In this document: positions 9,064 through 18,403 of the stretch, piece after piece
Layout: every line of letters begins with the position of its first letter
Position numbering within the stretch: the stretch's first letter is position 1
Source: Lentisphaerales bacterium
GTDB lineage: Bacteria; Verrucomicrobiota; Lentisphaeria; Lentisphaerales; Lentisphaeraceae
Reading direction: 5' to 3'
NCBI GenBank assembly: GCA_022446985.1
Contig: JAKVBD010000008.1
Location: 54,185-118,184, forward strand
DNA: 64,000 bases
Notes under the pieces: generated by a model
The model's database searches: none
The model's input: only the letters and a program-made list of their open reading frames with translations
What the model was told of the DNA's origin: nothing
Translations under genes and position numbers: made by a program

Positions 9064-10416
9064 ATGAAAAAAATCTCCACACTTTTTATACTGTTTACCA
9101 TATTTGTCGGCTATGCTGAACCACTTAAAATAAATTCTAGCTCAATTACTATCAGCCAGCCCCTCTCAGTTGAAGACGTCAATAAAATCAAGGCACATGA
9201 AGCATGGCCTTACCTCAACTTATATCTAGATAAAAATGCCGATGATTACACCTTTCAATCTTTAAAGAAAATCCCGGAGCTTATGAGACTAAGCATCTAT
9301 AATGATAATCCTAGGATCACATCACTTGAGCCCTTAAAATCATTCAAGGACTTAAGATCATTCCGGGTTGATGGCCTAAAAAAGCTTGATAAAAAACAAC
9401 TGAGCTTAAAACCTCTTGCGAATTGCCAAAAGCTTGAAGAACTCGTAATAGAAGAAGTTCATTTCAAAGACTTTGACGCCCTTCATAAACTTAAAAAGCT
9501 TAAACAACTCACCATGGAATCAACCATGGCAAAATCATTAGATTTTTTTCAAAGCCTGAAAGATCTAGAAAAATTAAACTTAAGACAATATTATGAAAGA
9601 GACGAACAGTATTTAGACAATAATATACTTACAACAGCCAAGTACCTGACATCTCTTAGAGAACTTAACCTTTCATATAACAAAAAGATCACAAATCTAA
9701 ATTTCCTTTCTTCCCTCAAAAACCTGCAAGAACTTTATATTTATAGATGTGACAACTTAAAGGATATAAATGGCCTTGAACCTTTGCATTTCCTCAGACG
9801 GTTTGTGCTGGAAGATTTTAAAGGTGGAGATATTGGTGCTCTTAAAAATAAATTCTTTCTAGAGGACCTGACTTTAGAGGATTCTGAGATTCAAGACCTG
9901 ACTCCTTTGTCTAAAAACTACTCATTGCGTGTATTAGATTTAGAAAACACTCCAGTTTCTGATCTTACCCCATTAAAAAATTTACGCAGAATGGACAGGC
10001 TTACTTTAGAGAAATCCAAAGTCACCAATCTAACGCCAATTTCCTCTTTACTGAACCTAAGATACATCGATATTTCAAGAACTGAAATTAGCGATATATC
10101 AGCTCTTCAATCCTTAACAAGAATCTATGAAATTCAAGCAAGATCTTGTCCAATAACTGACATCACCCCATTAAAAAACCTTCATAATCTCAGTACTTTA
10201 GATATACGTGAAACACAAGTCACTGATCTTTCTCCACTTCAGGGGAACCTCTCTCTGAGAAACTTGAATATAACTAAGACAAACATTAAAGACCTTAGCC
10301 CTCTCTATAAATGTTATAAACTTCAAGACCTATACTACTCATCAACTATTCCCGAATCTGAAATTAAAAAACTACAAAAGATACTCCCAAAGTGCAGTTT
10401 CAGATTGATTAAGTAA
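9064..10416 (+). CDS. Secreted leucine-rich-repeat protein
   Basis: A 450-residue protein with a signal peptide (MKKISTLFILFTIFVGYAEP). Residues about 60-440 are built of irregular, then regular leucine-rich repeats of about 22-23 residues with the internalin-like pattern L..L.l..T.i.DLTPL..L (for example in the last 200 residues: DLTPLSK, DLTPLKN, NLTPISS, DISALQS, DITPLKN, DLSPLQG, DLSPLYK). Such repeats form a curved protein-binding solenoid. There is no membrane anchor or enzyme domain, so it is likely a periplasmic or secreted binding protein. It lies between two near-identical sulfatase genes and may have been trapped by the duplication. The partner is unknown. Confidence 0.8.
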   Translation: MKKISTLFILFTIFVGYAEPLKINSSSITISQPLSVEDVNKIKAHEAWPYLNLYLDKNADDYTFQSLKKIPELMRLSIYNDNPRITSLEPLKSFKDLRSFRVDGLKKLDKKQLSLKPLANCQKLEELVIEEVHFKDFDALHKLKKLKQLTMESTMAKSLDFFQSLKDLEKLNLRQYYERDEQYLDNNILTTAKYLTSLRELNLSYNKKITNLNFLSSLKNLQELYIYRCDNLKDINGLEPLHFLRRFVLEDFKGGDIGALKNKFFLEDLTLEDSEIQDLTPLSKNYSLRVLDLENTPVSDLTPLKNLRRMDRLTLEKSKVTNLTPISSLLNLRYIDISRTEISDISALQSLTRIYEIQARSCPITDITPLKNLHNLSTLDIRETQVTDLSPLQGNLSLRNLNITKTNIKDLSPLYKCYKLQDLYYSSTIPESEIKKLQKILPKCSFRLIK

Positions 10417-10518
10417 AAATATATAAGAGTCTGTAACAAAGTTTAAGCGTTTCATTTCTCCTGTCACTTTCTTCATGAAGCCCCGTAGTAGCAGCAACTC
10501 TAATAGGAGACATGTGTT

Positions 10519-12027
10519 ATGAGAAATATAATGTGGACAATTTTCTTTGTCTTAACCCTTGGCTTAACAGCCGCAGATAAACCAAATATCATCTGGATCT
10601 TTTCGGATGATCATTCTTATCAAACCATCGGTGCTTATGGCGGTCGACTGGCACACCTGAATAATTCACCAAATATCGACAGCCTTGCGAAAGAAGGCAT
10701 GATCTTTAACAGATGTTATGTCGGTAACTCCATCTGTGCACCAGCAAGAGCAACCCTTTTGACCGGTAAACACAGCCACAAAAATGGTAAGTTCGACAAT
10801 CGCGATCCATTTAACCACGACCAGCAACAGTTCCAGAAACTACTGCAGAAGTCCGGGTACCAAACTGCCATGATCGGTAAGATTCACCTACATGGTAAAA
10901 TGCAGGGTTTCGACTACTGGGAAGTTCTACCAGGGCAGGGAAAGTACTACGATCCGGACTTTGTTACCGAAGAAGGAAAAACTTCCTATAAAGGTTACGT
11001 CACAGACATAATCACTGACAAAGCTATCGACTGGCTGGATAAAAAGCGTGATAAGAACAAACCTTTCATGTGTATGATCCATCAAAAAGCTCCGCACCGC
11101 AATTGGCAACCTGCTCAGCGTCATATGGAACTTTACGAAGATATCGAAATCCCTGAGCCAGCCAACCTTTTCGACGACTACAGTAATCGCGCTACTCCTT
11201 CAGCCACGCAGGACATGTCTCTCGAAAAGACAATGAGAATGAAGCAGGACCTGAAAACTGATCCTTCCCTTGATAACAAGCGCAGTAAAGATTTCTATGC
11301 GAATCCACTAACTGGTAAAGCTCTAGTAAAATGGAAGTACCAGCAGTACCTCAAAGACTTCATGCGCTGCACAAAAGCTGTTGATGAAAATGTCGGCCGC
11401 GTTCTTGAGTACCTTAAAGAGTCGGGTTTAGAGAAAAATACCATCGTCATGTACTCTTCTGACCAAGGCTTCTACATGGGTGAGCACGGTTGGTTTGACA
11501 AGCGCATGATGTACGAAGAATCTTACAGAACGCCATTCCTCGTTAAATGGCCGGGCACTATCAAACCTGGTTCTGTAAATACAGACCTTGTACAAAATAT
11601 CGACTTTGCACCAACTTTCCTGGACATTTGCGGCGTTGAAATCCCTGCAGATATGGACGGTGTTTCTGTCGTTCCTCTACTGAAAGGCGAAAAGCCAGCC
11701 GACTGGAGAAAACACCTCTACTACACTTACTACGAATACCCGGCGGTACACAGTGTCCGTCGTCACGAAGGTGTTAGTGGTAAGCGCTACAAACTCATTC
11801 GTTACTATGGTCCAGATGTTGAAAACGGCGAAGAGTGGGAACTTTTCGATCTCAAAACAGACCCAGGTGAAATGAACAGTCAGTATAGTAACCCTGAGTA
11901 TGCTTCTGTTGTTGCTGAACTCAAAAAAGAACTCATCAACATGCGTAAAAAATATCAGCTCCCCACAGAGGGTCCGGATGCTCTTTACAAGATTGTTCCA
12001 AGAAAGAAAAAGCCAAAGAAGAAATAA
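10519..12027 (+). CDS. Secreted Cys-type sulfatase, duplicate B
   Basis: A 502-residue paralogue of the sulfatase at 7442 with the same exact length, signal peptide and active-site set: SDDHSYQ metal site, CAPAR formylglycine motif at residues 73-77, GKIHLHG, and SSDQGFYMGEHGWFDKR. Differences are concentrated in a loop near residues 235-260 and in the Lys-rich tail (RKKKPKKK), so the two may differ slightly in substrate fit. Start at 10519 follows AGGAGACATGTGTT; the same leader pattern precedes copy A, showing that the duplication included the ribosome binding site. Monocistronic, followed by a terminator. Confidence 0.93.
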   Translation: MRNIMWTIFFVLTLGLTAADKPNIIWIFSDDHSYQTIGAYGGRLAHLNNSPNIDSLAKEGMIFNRCYVGNSICAPARATLLTGKHSHKNGKFDNRDPFNHDQQQFQKLLQKSGYQTAMIGKIHLHGKMQGFDYWEVLPGQGKYYDPDFVTEEGKTSYKGYVTDIITDKAIDWLDKKRDKNKPFMCMIHQKAPHRNWQPAQRHMELYEDIEIPEPANLFDDYSNRATPSATQDMSLEKTMRMKQDLKTDPSLDNKRSKDFYANPLTGKALVKWKYQQYLKDFMRCTKAVDENVGRVLEYLKESGLEKNTIVMYSSDQGFYMGEHGWFDKRMMYEESYRTPFLVKWPGTIKPGSVNTDLVQNIDFAPTFLDICGVEIPADMDGVSVVPLLKGEKPADWRKHLYYTYYEYPAVHSVRRHEGVSGKRYKLIRYYGPDVENGEEWELFDLKTDPGEMNSQYSNPEYASVVAELKKELINMRKKYQLPTEGPDALYKIVPRKKKPKKK

Positions 12028-12050
12028 GTTATTTTCATAAAGCCTTTAAA

Positions 12051-12079
12051 AAACCTGTCTTCAAAGGCCGGTTTTTTTT
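12051..12079 (+). terminator. Terminator after sulfatase duplicate B
   Basis: Imperfect stem AAACCTGTCT / AGGCCGGTTT with a TCAA loop, then a run of T. One mismatch makes it weaker than the other terminators here. Confidence 0.7.
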
Positions 12080-12090
12080 ATGATTGCAAT

Positions 12091-13434
12091 TCATCGCTCG
12101 GGTAAGGGATACATCTTATTTCTAAAGCTGAGAGATTCCAAATTTTCGAAGTCTATCAATTTATGATCGGCTACCTTCTTAAATTTTCCTTTAAAAAGTA
12201 AAGGGCTATTATGCCGGAATGCTGCATCGCCATGCAGTTGATAATTCTTTTTCGCCATAAATGTCTTCAGCTTCATGGTTTCATAAAAGCCTTTAGAGAT
12301 GTTTTTTAACTGTAAAAAATGATCCCCAAATTTTAAATACAAAGACTTACTGGCAGTCACTAATTTTATAGCGGTAATCCGACAAGAAAAAATAAGATTT
12401 TTACCCTCATACTTGTTAGGATTTTCTAAAACTTCTTTCAAACTTACCAAAGTTACTCCCAGATCCTCCGGTTCATCTTGAGCAACTACAGGAGCTACGA
12501 CTTCTTCTGCTTGTTGAAATTCGTCATCGAGTTTAGTCTTAAGTTTACCTGCATCGTCTCTCAACAGCTTAAAAATTGTGAAGTTATTTTCGAGCCTATG
12601 TGAGCCATTCGATTTCAATGTCCCAAAATACCTTTGCCCCTGAAAGTGACAGTAAAGACTTTCTTTAAATAGCCCGGTTAAAATAAAGGCATCTTTTTTA
12701 CTGTGCATCATGACTGGATAACCTGCCAACAACAACTTAGACAAGATTTTACTATGTTCCTTCCTGAGTGATTTCTTGCGGCGTTCTACGTCCGGGAATA
12801 CCTCAAACAATTGATCGACCTCAGTTAAATTCTCCATCTCATAAAGATCCTGCTCAGCAGCATAATCAATTCCCAAACTTCCTTTGATCCAACCTCTAAA
12901 ATGCGAATGATCCGGTATAAGGTCTGTAAAGTCATCTTTTACTATGTAACTGACATAGCCAGTCCTCTCATTGATTGTTTCAGCATGATTAGACTCCCAG
13001 CCTCTGGCATGAAGTTGGTCTATTTTCACCGCACGCACAAAGTAACTTAGGTCATTTAGAACTGGAACATAGTCAGAGTGTGGCTTAGAGAAGTAACGAG
13101 CGAAATCCATGTATTCATGCGCAATGCCCGCTTTTTTTGCTGACTCAGAGCTGTCAAAATCGACGATCTTTATGGGTAAAGGAAAAAAGCCTTTACGGTC
13201 TAAACTGACTTCAGAGCTTCTCAAAAGCCGATCCAGCGTTCCATTATTAACTGCCTGTAAATAAGCTGGATCATTCAGTTTCTTGAACACTTTTCGCGAT
13301 TTTAAATGAAAGGCGACATAGCCTTTATGATAATTAATTAGCACATGCGGCATAACTGACATATCAAAAATAAACTTCTCTCTAGAGTAGACAGAGAGCA
13401 TCAGAACGAATGATAAAAGCAAGATTCTCTTCAT
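12091..13434 (-). CDS. Secreted papain-like paralogue lacking the catalytic Cys/His
   Basis: A 447-residue exported protein (signal peptide about 1-17) related along its length to the next gene upstream (13431-14753). Shared blocks are the strand-rich N-terminus, the PLPIKI(V/A)xF block followed by a helix ending ARYF/AVYF, and a C-terminal domain beginning LVSLKEVLENPNKYEGK that matches LVTLAELKKNPEKFKNK. At positions where the paralogue has Cys96 and His246, this protein has no Cys and no His (AGIAHEYMDFARYF; FILTGLF). It is therefore probably a non-catalytic partner or decoy. Its ATG overlaps the TGA of the upstream gene (ATGA), implying translational coupling. The family has no name I recognise. 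Confidence 0.65.
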   Translation of the reverse strand: MKRILLLSFVLMLSVYSREKFIFDMSVMPHVLINYHKGYVAFHLKSRKVFKKLNDPAYLQAVNNGTLDRLLRSSEVSLDRKGFFPLPIKIVDFDSSESAKKAGIAHEYMDFARYFSKPHSDYVPVLNDLSYFVRAVKIDQLHARGWESNHAETINERTGYVSYIVKDDFTDLIPDHSHFRGWIKGSLGIDYAAEQDLYEMENLTEVDQLFEVFPDVERRKKSLRKEHSKILSKLLLAGYPVMMHSKKDAFILTGLFKESLYCHFQGQRYFGTLKSNGSHRLENNFTIFKLLRDDAGKLKTKLDDEFQQAEEVVAPVVAQDEPEDLGVTLVSLKEVLENPNKYEGKNLIFSCRITAIKLVTASKSLYLKFGDHFLQLKNISKGFYETMKLKTFMAKKNYQLHGDAAFRHNSPLLFKGKFKKVADHKLIDFENLESLSFRNKMYPLPER

Positions 13435-14753
13435 AGGTTTACATCCAATATAACGCAGTTTATAAACTCTGTTTGTAACGCAAACGTTGGATGAGCTTGA
13501 GGATTGTAACGCAATACACCTCTTAGCACATATTTCCTTTCCTTATTGATAGAATCTTCATTCTTTCCTGGTAGTTCCGCCACTACTTTCTTTTTGAAAC
13601 CTTCCAGAAGCCTTTCCTGTGAATAAAAACGACCTCTAGAAGAATCTGCAACACGGTATTTTATTCTAAAGCCGGCAATTGCCAGTTCAGTCATATTAGC
13701 ATATAGATAAATCTGCTTATTTTTAAATTTCTCCGGGTTTTTCTTTAATTCAGCTAAAGTAACTAAAGGAAATATATTTCCGGGCCCGTTAACCTCTTCG
13801 GAAATAACAACAGGTAAAGCTTCGGCAGCACCTCTACCACCTATATGAGTTTCCAGGTCAAGGATTACGCTGCCATCGGTAGCTCGACGCGGTATCAAAA
13901 CAGAGGCATGATCAAAAAACTCAAAATTGCCAAATTCGGGAAAGTCTCCTTTATAAACACTTCCCCAGGTCGACACATAAACTTGATTCCCATCTGTACC
14001 AAAAAGATTTAAGGCATGTCCACCGCCACCTTTTAAATCACAATACGCAACGATTCCATTTCCAAGCAGTAATTGCTTAGTGATCATATGGGTGTAAGCG
14101 CCTCTCTTTAAAACCTTTCTTCTGGAGTAACGAGCCGTCGGTAATGGCTGCCCCTGCTCCAGCCTCTCGATGATGGGCAAATAATTCAAATGTTGATGGT
14201 AGAGGACATCTATCCTCATGTACTTTTTGAGCCACTTGATTAACTCTTCGCCATTTGCCCTGTTTTTCGATTTATCAATGGAGCCGCTATAACTAACCCG
14301 TCCATCACGGCCTATTTTGGCTTTTGCTAAAGTATTCTCATGAGACACATTAAAAGTATCCTGCATGACTGCTGTATTAAATAAGCCAACATCTTTCAAA
14401 GGTGGGCACTCAGCTAGCAAATCACCCGCAAAATAAACGGCCCATTCCCGGTAACTCGCTTCATTACATGTACCGCCAATTTGATTGACATGTTTAAAAC
14501 CTGCGATTTTTACTGGAATGGGCAAAGATTTATCTTCATTTGCTTTCAACTCCGGAAGGTTCAAGAACTGATCCAAGGTGTTGCCTATAACCGCCTCTCT
14601 ATAGTCTTCAGCAAGTAGACTTTGGGTTTTGACCAGACGGCCATTTAAATATACGTAGACATTCCCCTTCCTGGAATCAACGTAAATTTGAGTATTTGAA
14701 TCTGCGCCATAAAGTACTGTAAACAGAAAGTAAAAAATTATAAAATATCGCAT
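13431..14753 (-). CDS. Secreted papain/C39-like putative cysteine peptidase
   Basis: A 440-residue exported protein. The longer frame begins at 14780, but GGGAAGGG just upstream of 14753 and the signal peptide (MRYFIIFYFLFTVLYGA) favour the later start. The middle has a papain-like layout: Gln91 and Cys96 in NQIGGTCNEAS, His246 in GGGGHALNLFG, and STWG at 261-264, where papain-like enzymes have NSWG. Thus Gln/Cys/His are present while the usual Asn is Ser. A C-terminal domain from about residue 335 begins LVTLAELKKNPEKFK and looks like an OB-type barrel. It forms an overlapping gene pair with the Cys-less paralogue downstream. The peptidase role is inferred from motif order and spacing only. 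Confidence 0.6.
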   Translation of the reverse strand: MRYFIIFYFLFTVLYGADSNTQIYVDSRKGNVYVYLNGRLVKTQSLLAEDYREAVIGNTLDQFLNLPELKANEDKSLPIPVKIAGFKHVNQIGGTCNEASYREWAVYFAGDLLAECPPLKDVGLFNTAVMQDTFNVSHENTLAKAKIGRDGRVSYSGSIDKSKNRANGEELIKWLKKYMRIDVLYHQHLNYLPIIERLEQGQPLPTARYSRRKVLKRGAYTHMITKQLLLGNGIVAYCDLKGGGGHALNLFGTDGNQVYVSTWGSVYKGDFPEFGNFEFFDHASVLIPRRATDGSVILDLETHIGGRGAAEALPVVISEEVNGPGNIFPLVTLAELKKNPEKFKNKQIYLYANMTELAIAGFRIKYRVADSSRGRFYSQERLLEGFKKKVVAELPGKNEDSINKERKYVLRGVLRYNPQAHPTFALQTEFINCVILDVNL

Positions 14754-15076
14754 AGCCCTTCCCTTAATTGCATAATGCAAAATCTAGCAATAGTCATAAA
14801 TTAAACAAGCTCAATAAGTTTATCTATAAAATTTTCAGATTCACATCTAGAACCCTGTAAACCTGCCTAAAGTACCTCTGTAAGTGTCTGAAAACACAAC
14901 AATGTCGCCCCTATAAGCTCATATCAAAATACAACCTAAATATAAAAAACCGTTTTTAAAAACGATCATCTATTCAAAATTCATAAAACTGGTCTTCATA
15001 CTGCGTCGTGATTCCCGACATATTTTTAAGGAATTTTCCTTAGCGAACAAAATATTTCAAGGATGGGAACAGTTAT
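14754..15076. other. Divergent intergenic region with a short palindrome
   Basis: This 323-bp AT-rich region separates the leftward peptidase-like pair from the rightward chemoreceptor. It holds a perfect 14-bp palindrome, CGTTTTTAAAAACG (14951-14964), that could be an operator, and AAGGATGGGA as the ribosome binding site of the chemoreceptor. No ORF or RNA gene is seen. Confidence 0.4.
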
Positions 15077-17884
15077 ATGTTTAACAGGCTAAAGCTTTGG
15101 CAGAAAATCAGTCTTTGTACTGCGGTACCTTTATTTCTTATGGGGGCACTTGGTGTCATCAGTAATAATAGTATGGGAGAACTCAATAACTCGACTTATT
15201 GGGTTAACCACACAAATAAAGTGATCCAACAGGCCATGAAGATTGAAGCTGCGGCTGTAGACATGGAAACCGGCATGCGCGGTTACTTACTGGCCGGAAA
15301 AGAAGAGTTCCTCGAACCCTATCATGGTGGCAAACAGCGTTTTCATTCGCTGTTAGGTGAGCTTAAAAAAACTGTCAGCGACAACCCTGCTCAAGTAACT
15401 CTGCTCACAGAGACTAATGATAACATAGATGAATGGATTGCCAATGTCACTGAGCCAACCATCGAACTTAGACGTGAAATCGGGCATGCAAAAACCATGG
15501 ATGATATGGCTGATGAAGTTGGCATGGCTAAAGGCAAACAGTTCTTTGACAAATTCAGAGGGCAAATAGCTCTCTTTAAACAGAAAGAGCGCGCCCTTAT
15601 GGTGAAACGCCAACAGGATGCGGTAGATACCAGTAAGACTGGTAAAGAGACAATCTCAAAACTAGCACACACAACAAAGTGGGTCAACCATACCTACGGG
15701 GTTATCGAAAAAGCCAAGAATATTGAAGCTGCAGCTGTCGATATGGAAACTGGTATGCGTGGTTACTTACTCGCTGGCAAAGAAGAATTTCTCGAGCCTT
15801 ATAATGGTGGTAAAAGCAGATTCTCAAAACTTACAGATTCTCTTAAACAGACGGTTAGTGACAATCCAGCTCAAGTCAAACTTTTAGAAGAAATTGAAAC
15901 AAACATCAGTGAATGGAACAAGGTCATCACCGAACCTGCCATTCAGCTGCGCCGAAATGTTCTAAGTGGTTCTAAAAAAATCAGTGATGTTGTCGAGCTT
16001 GTCGGTCAGGGAAGAGGTAAAAAATACTTTGACAAGTTCAGAGGCCAGATTGCCACTTTTATTGAACGTGAAGAAAAGTTGATGGAAGTCCGCAAAAAAG
16101 AAGCTGGAGACATGTCTTCTAAAACGGCTGAAAATTTAACCCTCCTGGACAAAACCAATAAATGGGTGGATCACACTCATGTCGTCATTCAAAAAGCTAT
16201 GGAAATAGAAGCAGCTGCTGTCGATATGGAAACCGGTATGCGCGGTTACTTACTCGCCGGTAAAGAAGAATTTCTCGAACCTTATAATGCCGGTTCAGCA
16301 AAATTCGCTCAACTGATAGGAAATCTGCAAAAGACTGTCAGTGATAACCCTCCACAAGTCGCACTTCTCGGAGAAACAAAGCAAACAATCGATGATTGGG
16401 TTGCCAACGTTGTTACACAAAACATCGATCTACGTAGATCAATTGGCGATGCCAAAACTATGAACGACATGGCCAAACTTGTTGGTGAAGCCAGAGGTAA
16501 GAAATACTTTGATAAATTCAGAGGACAAATAAAGACTTTTATTGACCGTGAAGCTGTCCTTATGAAAAAGCGCCAGGCAAAAGCTGAAACAACCACAGAG
16601 ACTACTGAAAAGACTATCGTATTTGGTACAACTTTTACAGTCGTATTTTCAATTCTCTTATTCTCAATTTTAACTGTCAGTATAACTAAACCAGTGAAAG
16701 CTATTGCCAAGAGTATAAAAGACATTGCTGAAGGTGAAGGCGACTTAACGAAACGGTTGGACGTCAGCAGTAAGGACGAAATTGGTGAAGTTGGTAATTG
16801 GTTCAATACCTTTGTCGATAAACTGCAAGGAATTATCGGAGAAGTCAAAGACAGTAGTCAATCCTTGGCCTGTCAAACAAAAACTGTTGCCAATAACAGT
16901 AACTCTATCTCACAATCTGTCGCCAACATGAACAATCAGGCTGTAGAGGTTAGCGGTGCTGCAAAATCTATGTATGACAATATTGTCGGAGTTACTGCTG
17001 ATGTCCAAGCGATGAATGACAACACGGGTAAAGTATCCTCATTTTCAGAGGAAATTACTGATACCATGAACCTGGTTGCAACAGCCGTCGAAGAATCCCA
17101 AATCAGTGTCTCCACTATTGCTGATGACTCGGTTGCTATGAGTAATCAGATTAACAAGATCGTAGAACAAACTGATGAGGGTGAGATCTTAAGTAAAGAA
17201 GCCGTCACTATCGTCAACTCAGCAAATGAGAAAATCGAAAAACTCGCTGAAGCTTCAGAAGAGATTGCCAATGTCATCGATATCATTATCGAAATCTCTG
17301 AGCAAACCAAGAACTTGGCTCTTAACGCGACTATCGAAGCGGCTCGTGCCGGTGAAGCTGGTAAAGGCTTTGCCGTAGTTGCCAATGAAGTTAAAGAGCT
17401 CGCAAAACAAACCAATGATGCCACTACTCAAATACAAAGCCGCATCGATGCCATAAATAATTCAACTCATGCCAGTGTAACTGAAATAAAAGAAGTCGGT
17501 TCGACCATTTTTAAGTTAAATGAAATTGTTTCCACCATCTCAAATGAAATGGGAAGACAGCAGGAAAAAGTCAACAACAGTTCAGTTGCAACAACTCAAG
17601 CGGCAGATGTCCTCAAAGAAATCGCTCAAAATATCTCTGAAGTCAGTCAGGGAGTCAACCAAATTAATAGCGAAATGACATCGCTGGCTCAGGCCTCTGA
17701 AAATATTTCTGAAAGTATGAAGTCCAACCAGTCTCAAACATCCACTGTCAGTGACAACATCGCAGATATGCACAAATCACTAGAAAGCAATAGTAGTGAG
17801 ATCTCACATATCTCAACAACGGCAAACGAAATGGCCAATCGTGCTACCGACCTTCAAAAACTGGTCGATCGTTTCATCGTATAA
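15077..17884 (+). CDS. Methyl-accepting chemotaxis protein with three tandem CHASE3-like sensor repeats
   Basis: A 935-residue transmembrane chemoreceptor. Residues about 10-30 are the first membrane segment. Three copies of a 160-residue helical sensor unit follow, beginning at residues 41, 201 and 362, each with (Y/K)WV(N/D)HT, the near-invariant [25 protein letters not shown], and [10 protein letters not shown]. This resembles CHASE3-type extracytoplasmic domains. A second membrane segment lies near 514-536, HAMP near 537-590, then the cytoplasmic signalling coiled coil with the hairpin tip [19 protein letters not shown] and the CheA/CheW contact region [18 protein letters not shown] single sensor unit is usual; three in a row lengthen the periplasmic stalk by about 320 residues. 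No che genes are nearby, so it works with components encoded elsewhere. Confidence 0.95.
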   Translation: MFNRLKLWQKISLCTAVPLFLMGALGVISNNSMGELNNSTYWVNHTNKVIQQAMKIEAAAVDMETGMRGYLLAGKEEFLEPYHGGKQRFHSLLGELKKTVSDNPAQVTLLTETNDNIDEWIANVTEPTIELRREIGHAKTMDDMADEVGMAKGKQFFDKFRGQIALFKQKERALMVKRQQDAVDTSKTGKETISKLAHTTKWVNHTYGVIEKAKNIEAAAVDMETGMRGYLLAGKEEFLEPYNGGKSRFSKLTDSLKQTVSDNPAQVKLLEEIETNISEWNKVITEPAIQLRRNVLSGSKKISDVVELVGQGRGKKYFDKFRGQIATFIEREEKLMEVRKKEAGDMSSKTAENLTLLDKTNKWVDHTHVVIQKAMEIEAAAVDMETGMRGYLLAGKEEFLEPYNAGSAKFAQLIGNLQKTVSDNPPQVALLGETKQTIDDWVANVVTQNIDLRRSIGDAKTMNDMAKLVGEARGKKYFDKFRGQIKTFIDREAVLMKKRQAKAETTTETTEKTIVFGTTFTVVFSILLFSILTVSITKPVKAIAKSIKDIAEGEGDLTKRLDVSSKDEIGEVGNWFNTFVDKLQGIIGEVKDSSQSLACQTKTVANNSNSISQSVANMNNQAVEVSGAAKSMYDNIVGVTADVQAMNDNTGKVSSFSEEITDTMNLVATAVEESQISVSTIADDSVAMSNQINKIVEQTDEGEILSKEAVTIVNSANEKIEKLAEASEEIANVIDIIIEISEQTKNLALNATIEAARAGEAGKGFAVVANEVKELAKQTNDATTQIQSRIDAINNSTHASVTEIKEVGSTIFKLNEIVSTISNEMGRQQEKVNNSSVATTQAADVLKEIAQNISEVSQGVNQINSEMTSLAQASENISESMKSNQSQTSTVSDNIADMHKSLESNSSEISHISTTANEMANRATDLQKLVDRFIV
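15197..16592 (+). repeat. Three in-frame ~480-bp tandem repeats inside the chemoreceptor
   Basis: Units begin at about 15197, 15677 and 16160. The first two are exactly 480 bp apart, the second and third 483 bp apart. The segment encoding [22 protein letters not shown] is nearly identical in all three at protein level but varies at synonymous positions, so the duplications are not very recent. Confidence 0.9.
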
Positions 17885-17902
17885 GCTGTTTATACATTCA
17901 AT

Positions 17903-17936
17903 AAAGCCAATAGCTGATTTGCCAATGGCTTTTTAT
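17903..17936. terminator. Bidirectional terminator between chemoreceptor and EF-hand genes
   Basis: Stem AAAGCCA / TGGCTTT extended by imperfect pairing, with T-runs on both strands. It lies between convergent genes ending at 17884 and 17962. Confidence 0.7.
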
Positions 17937-17961
17937 TGTTAAATACCCTGAAAAAAGAAAA

Positions 17962-18228
17962 CTACTCGTTACCTTTCTTTTTCTTCTTTTTGTCTTTTTT
18001 ATCGCCTTTCTTTATCTGAGACTTTTTGAATTCTTCATCATTCAAAAAACCATCGCTATCGGTATCAAGTTTCTTAAAAGCTTTCTTCAATTTTTTATCA
18101 TCAGCGGCGAATTCTTCAACAGAAAGCTTGCCATCATTATCTGCATCTTTTTCAGCAAGTTCTGCGGCAAAAGAAGAAAAAACAAACATAAATATTGCAA
18201 CAAAGGCAATCAATTTTTGAATATACAT
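17962..18228 (-). CDS. Small secreted EF-hand calcium-binding protein
   Basis: An 88-residue protein with a signal peptide (about 1-21) and two canonical EF-hand loops: residues 28-39 (DADNDGKLSVEE) and 55-66 (DTDSDGFLNDEE), both with Asp at positions 1, 3 and 5, Gly at 6 and Glu at 12. The tail is very Lys-rich. It should bind two calcium ions in the periplasm or outside. Similar small EF-hand proteins are common in marine PVC bacteria, but the role is unknown. It is convergent with the chemoreceptor and single. Confidence 0.85.
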   Translation of the reverse strand: MYIQKLIAFVAIFMFVFSSFAAELAEKDADNDGKLSVEEFAADDKKLKKAFKKLDTDSDGFLNDEEFKKSQIKKGDKKDKKKKKKGNE

Positions 18229-18403
18229 ACTACTTCATTCCTATATATTTTTATTTCTCTGTAAATATCGAACTACTCGCCAAATCATGACTGGTGATTG
18301 ATACTTTCTCTACAAAATCTTTCAGGCCTAACTGAAAAATCGCCTTTAATAACAAGCGTCGAGGAGTAACCTTAACAAAACTTCAAAATTTCCAGGGAAA
18401 TTT

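Noticed and set aside
18026..18220. 64-codon plus-strand ORF opposite the EF-hand gene
   Set aside because: Ser/Phe-rich product typical of the antisense of a Lys/Glu-rich gene; the EF-hand frame explains the sequence.
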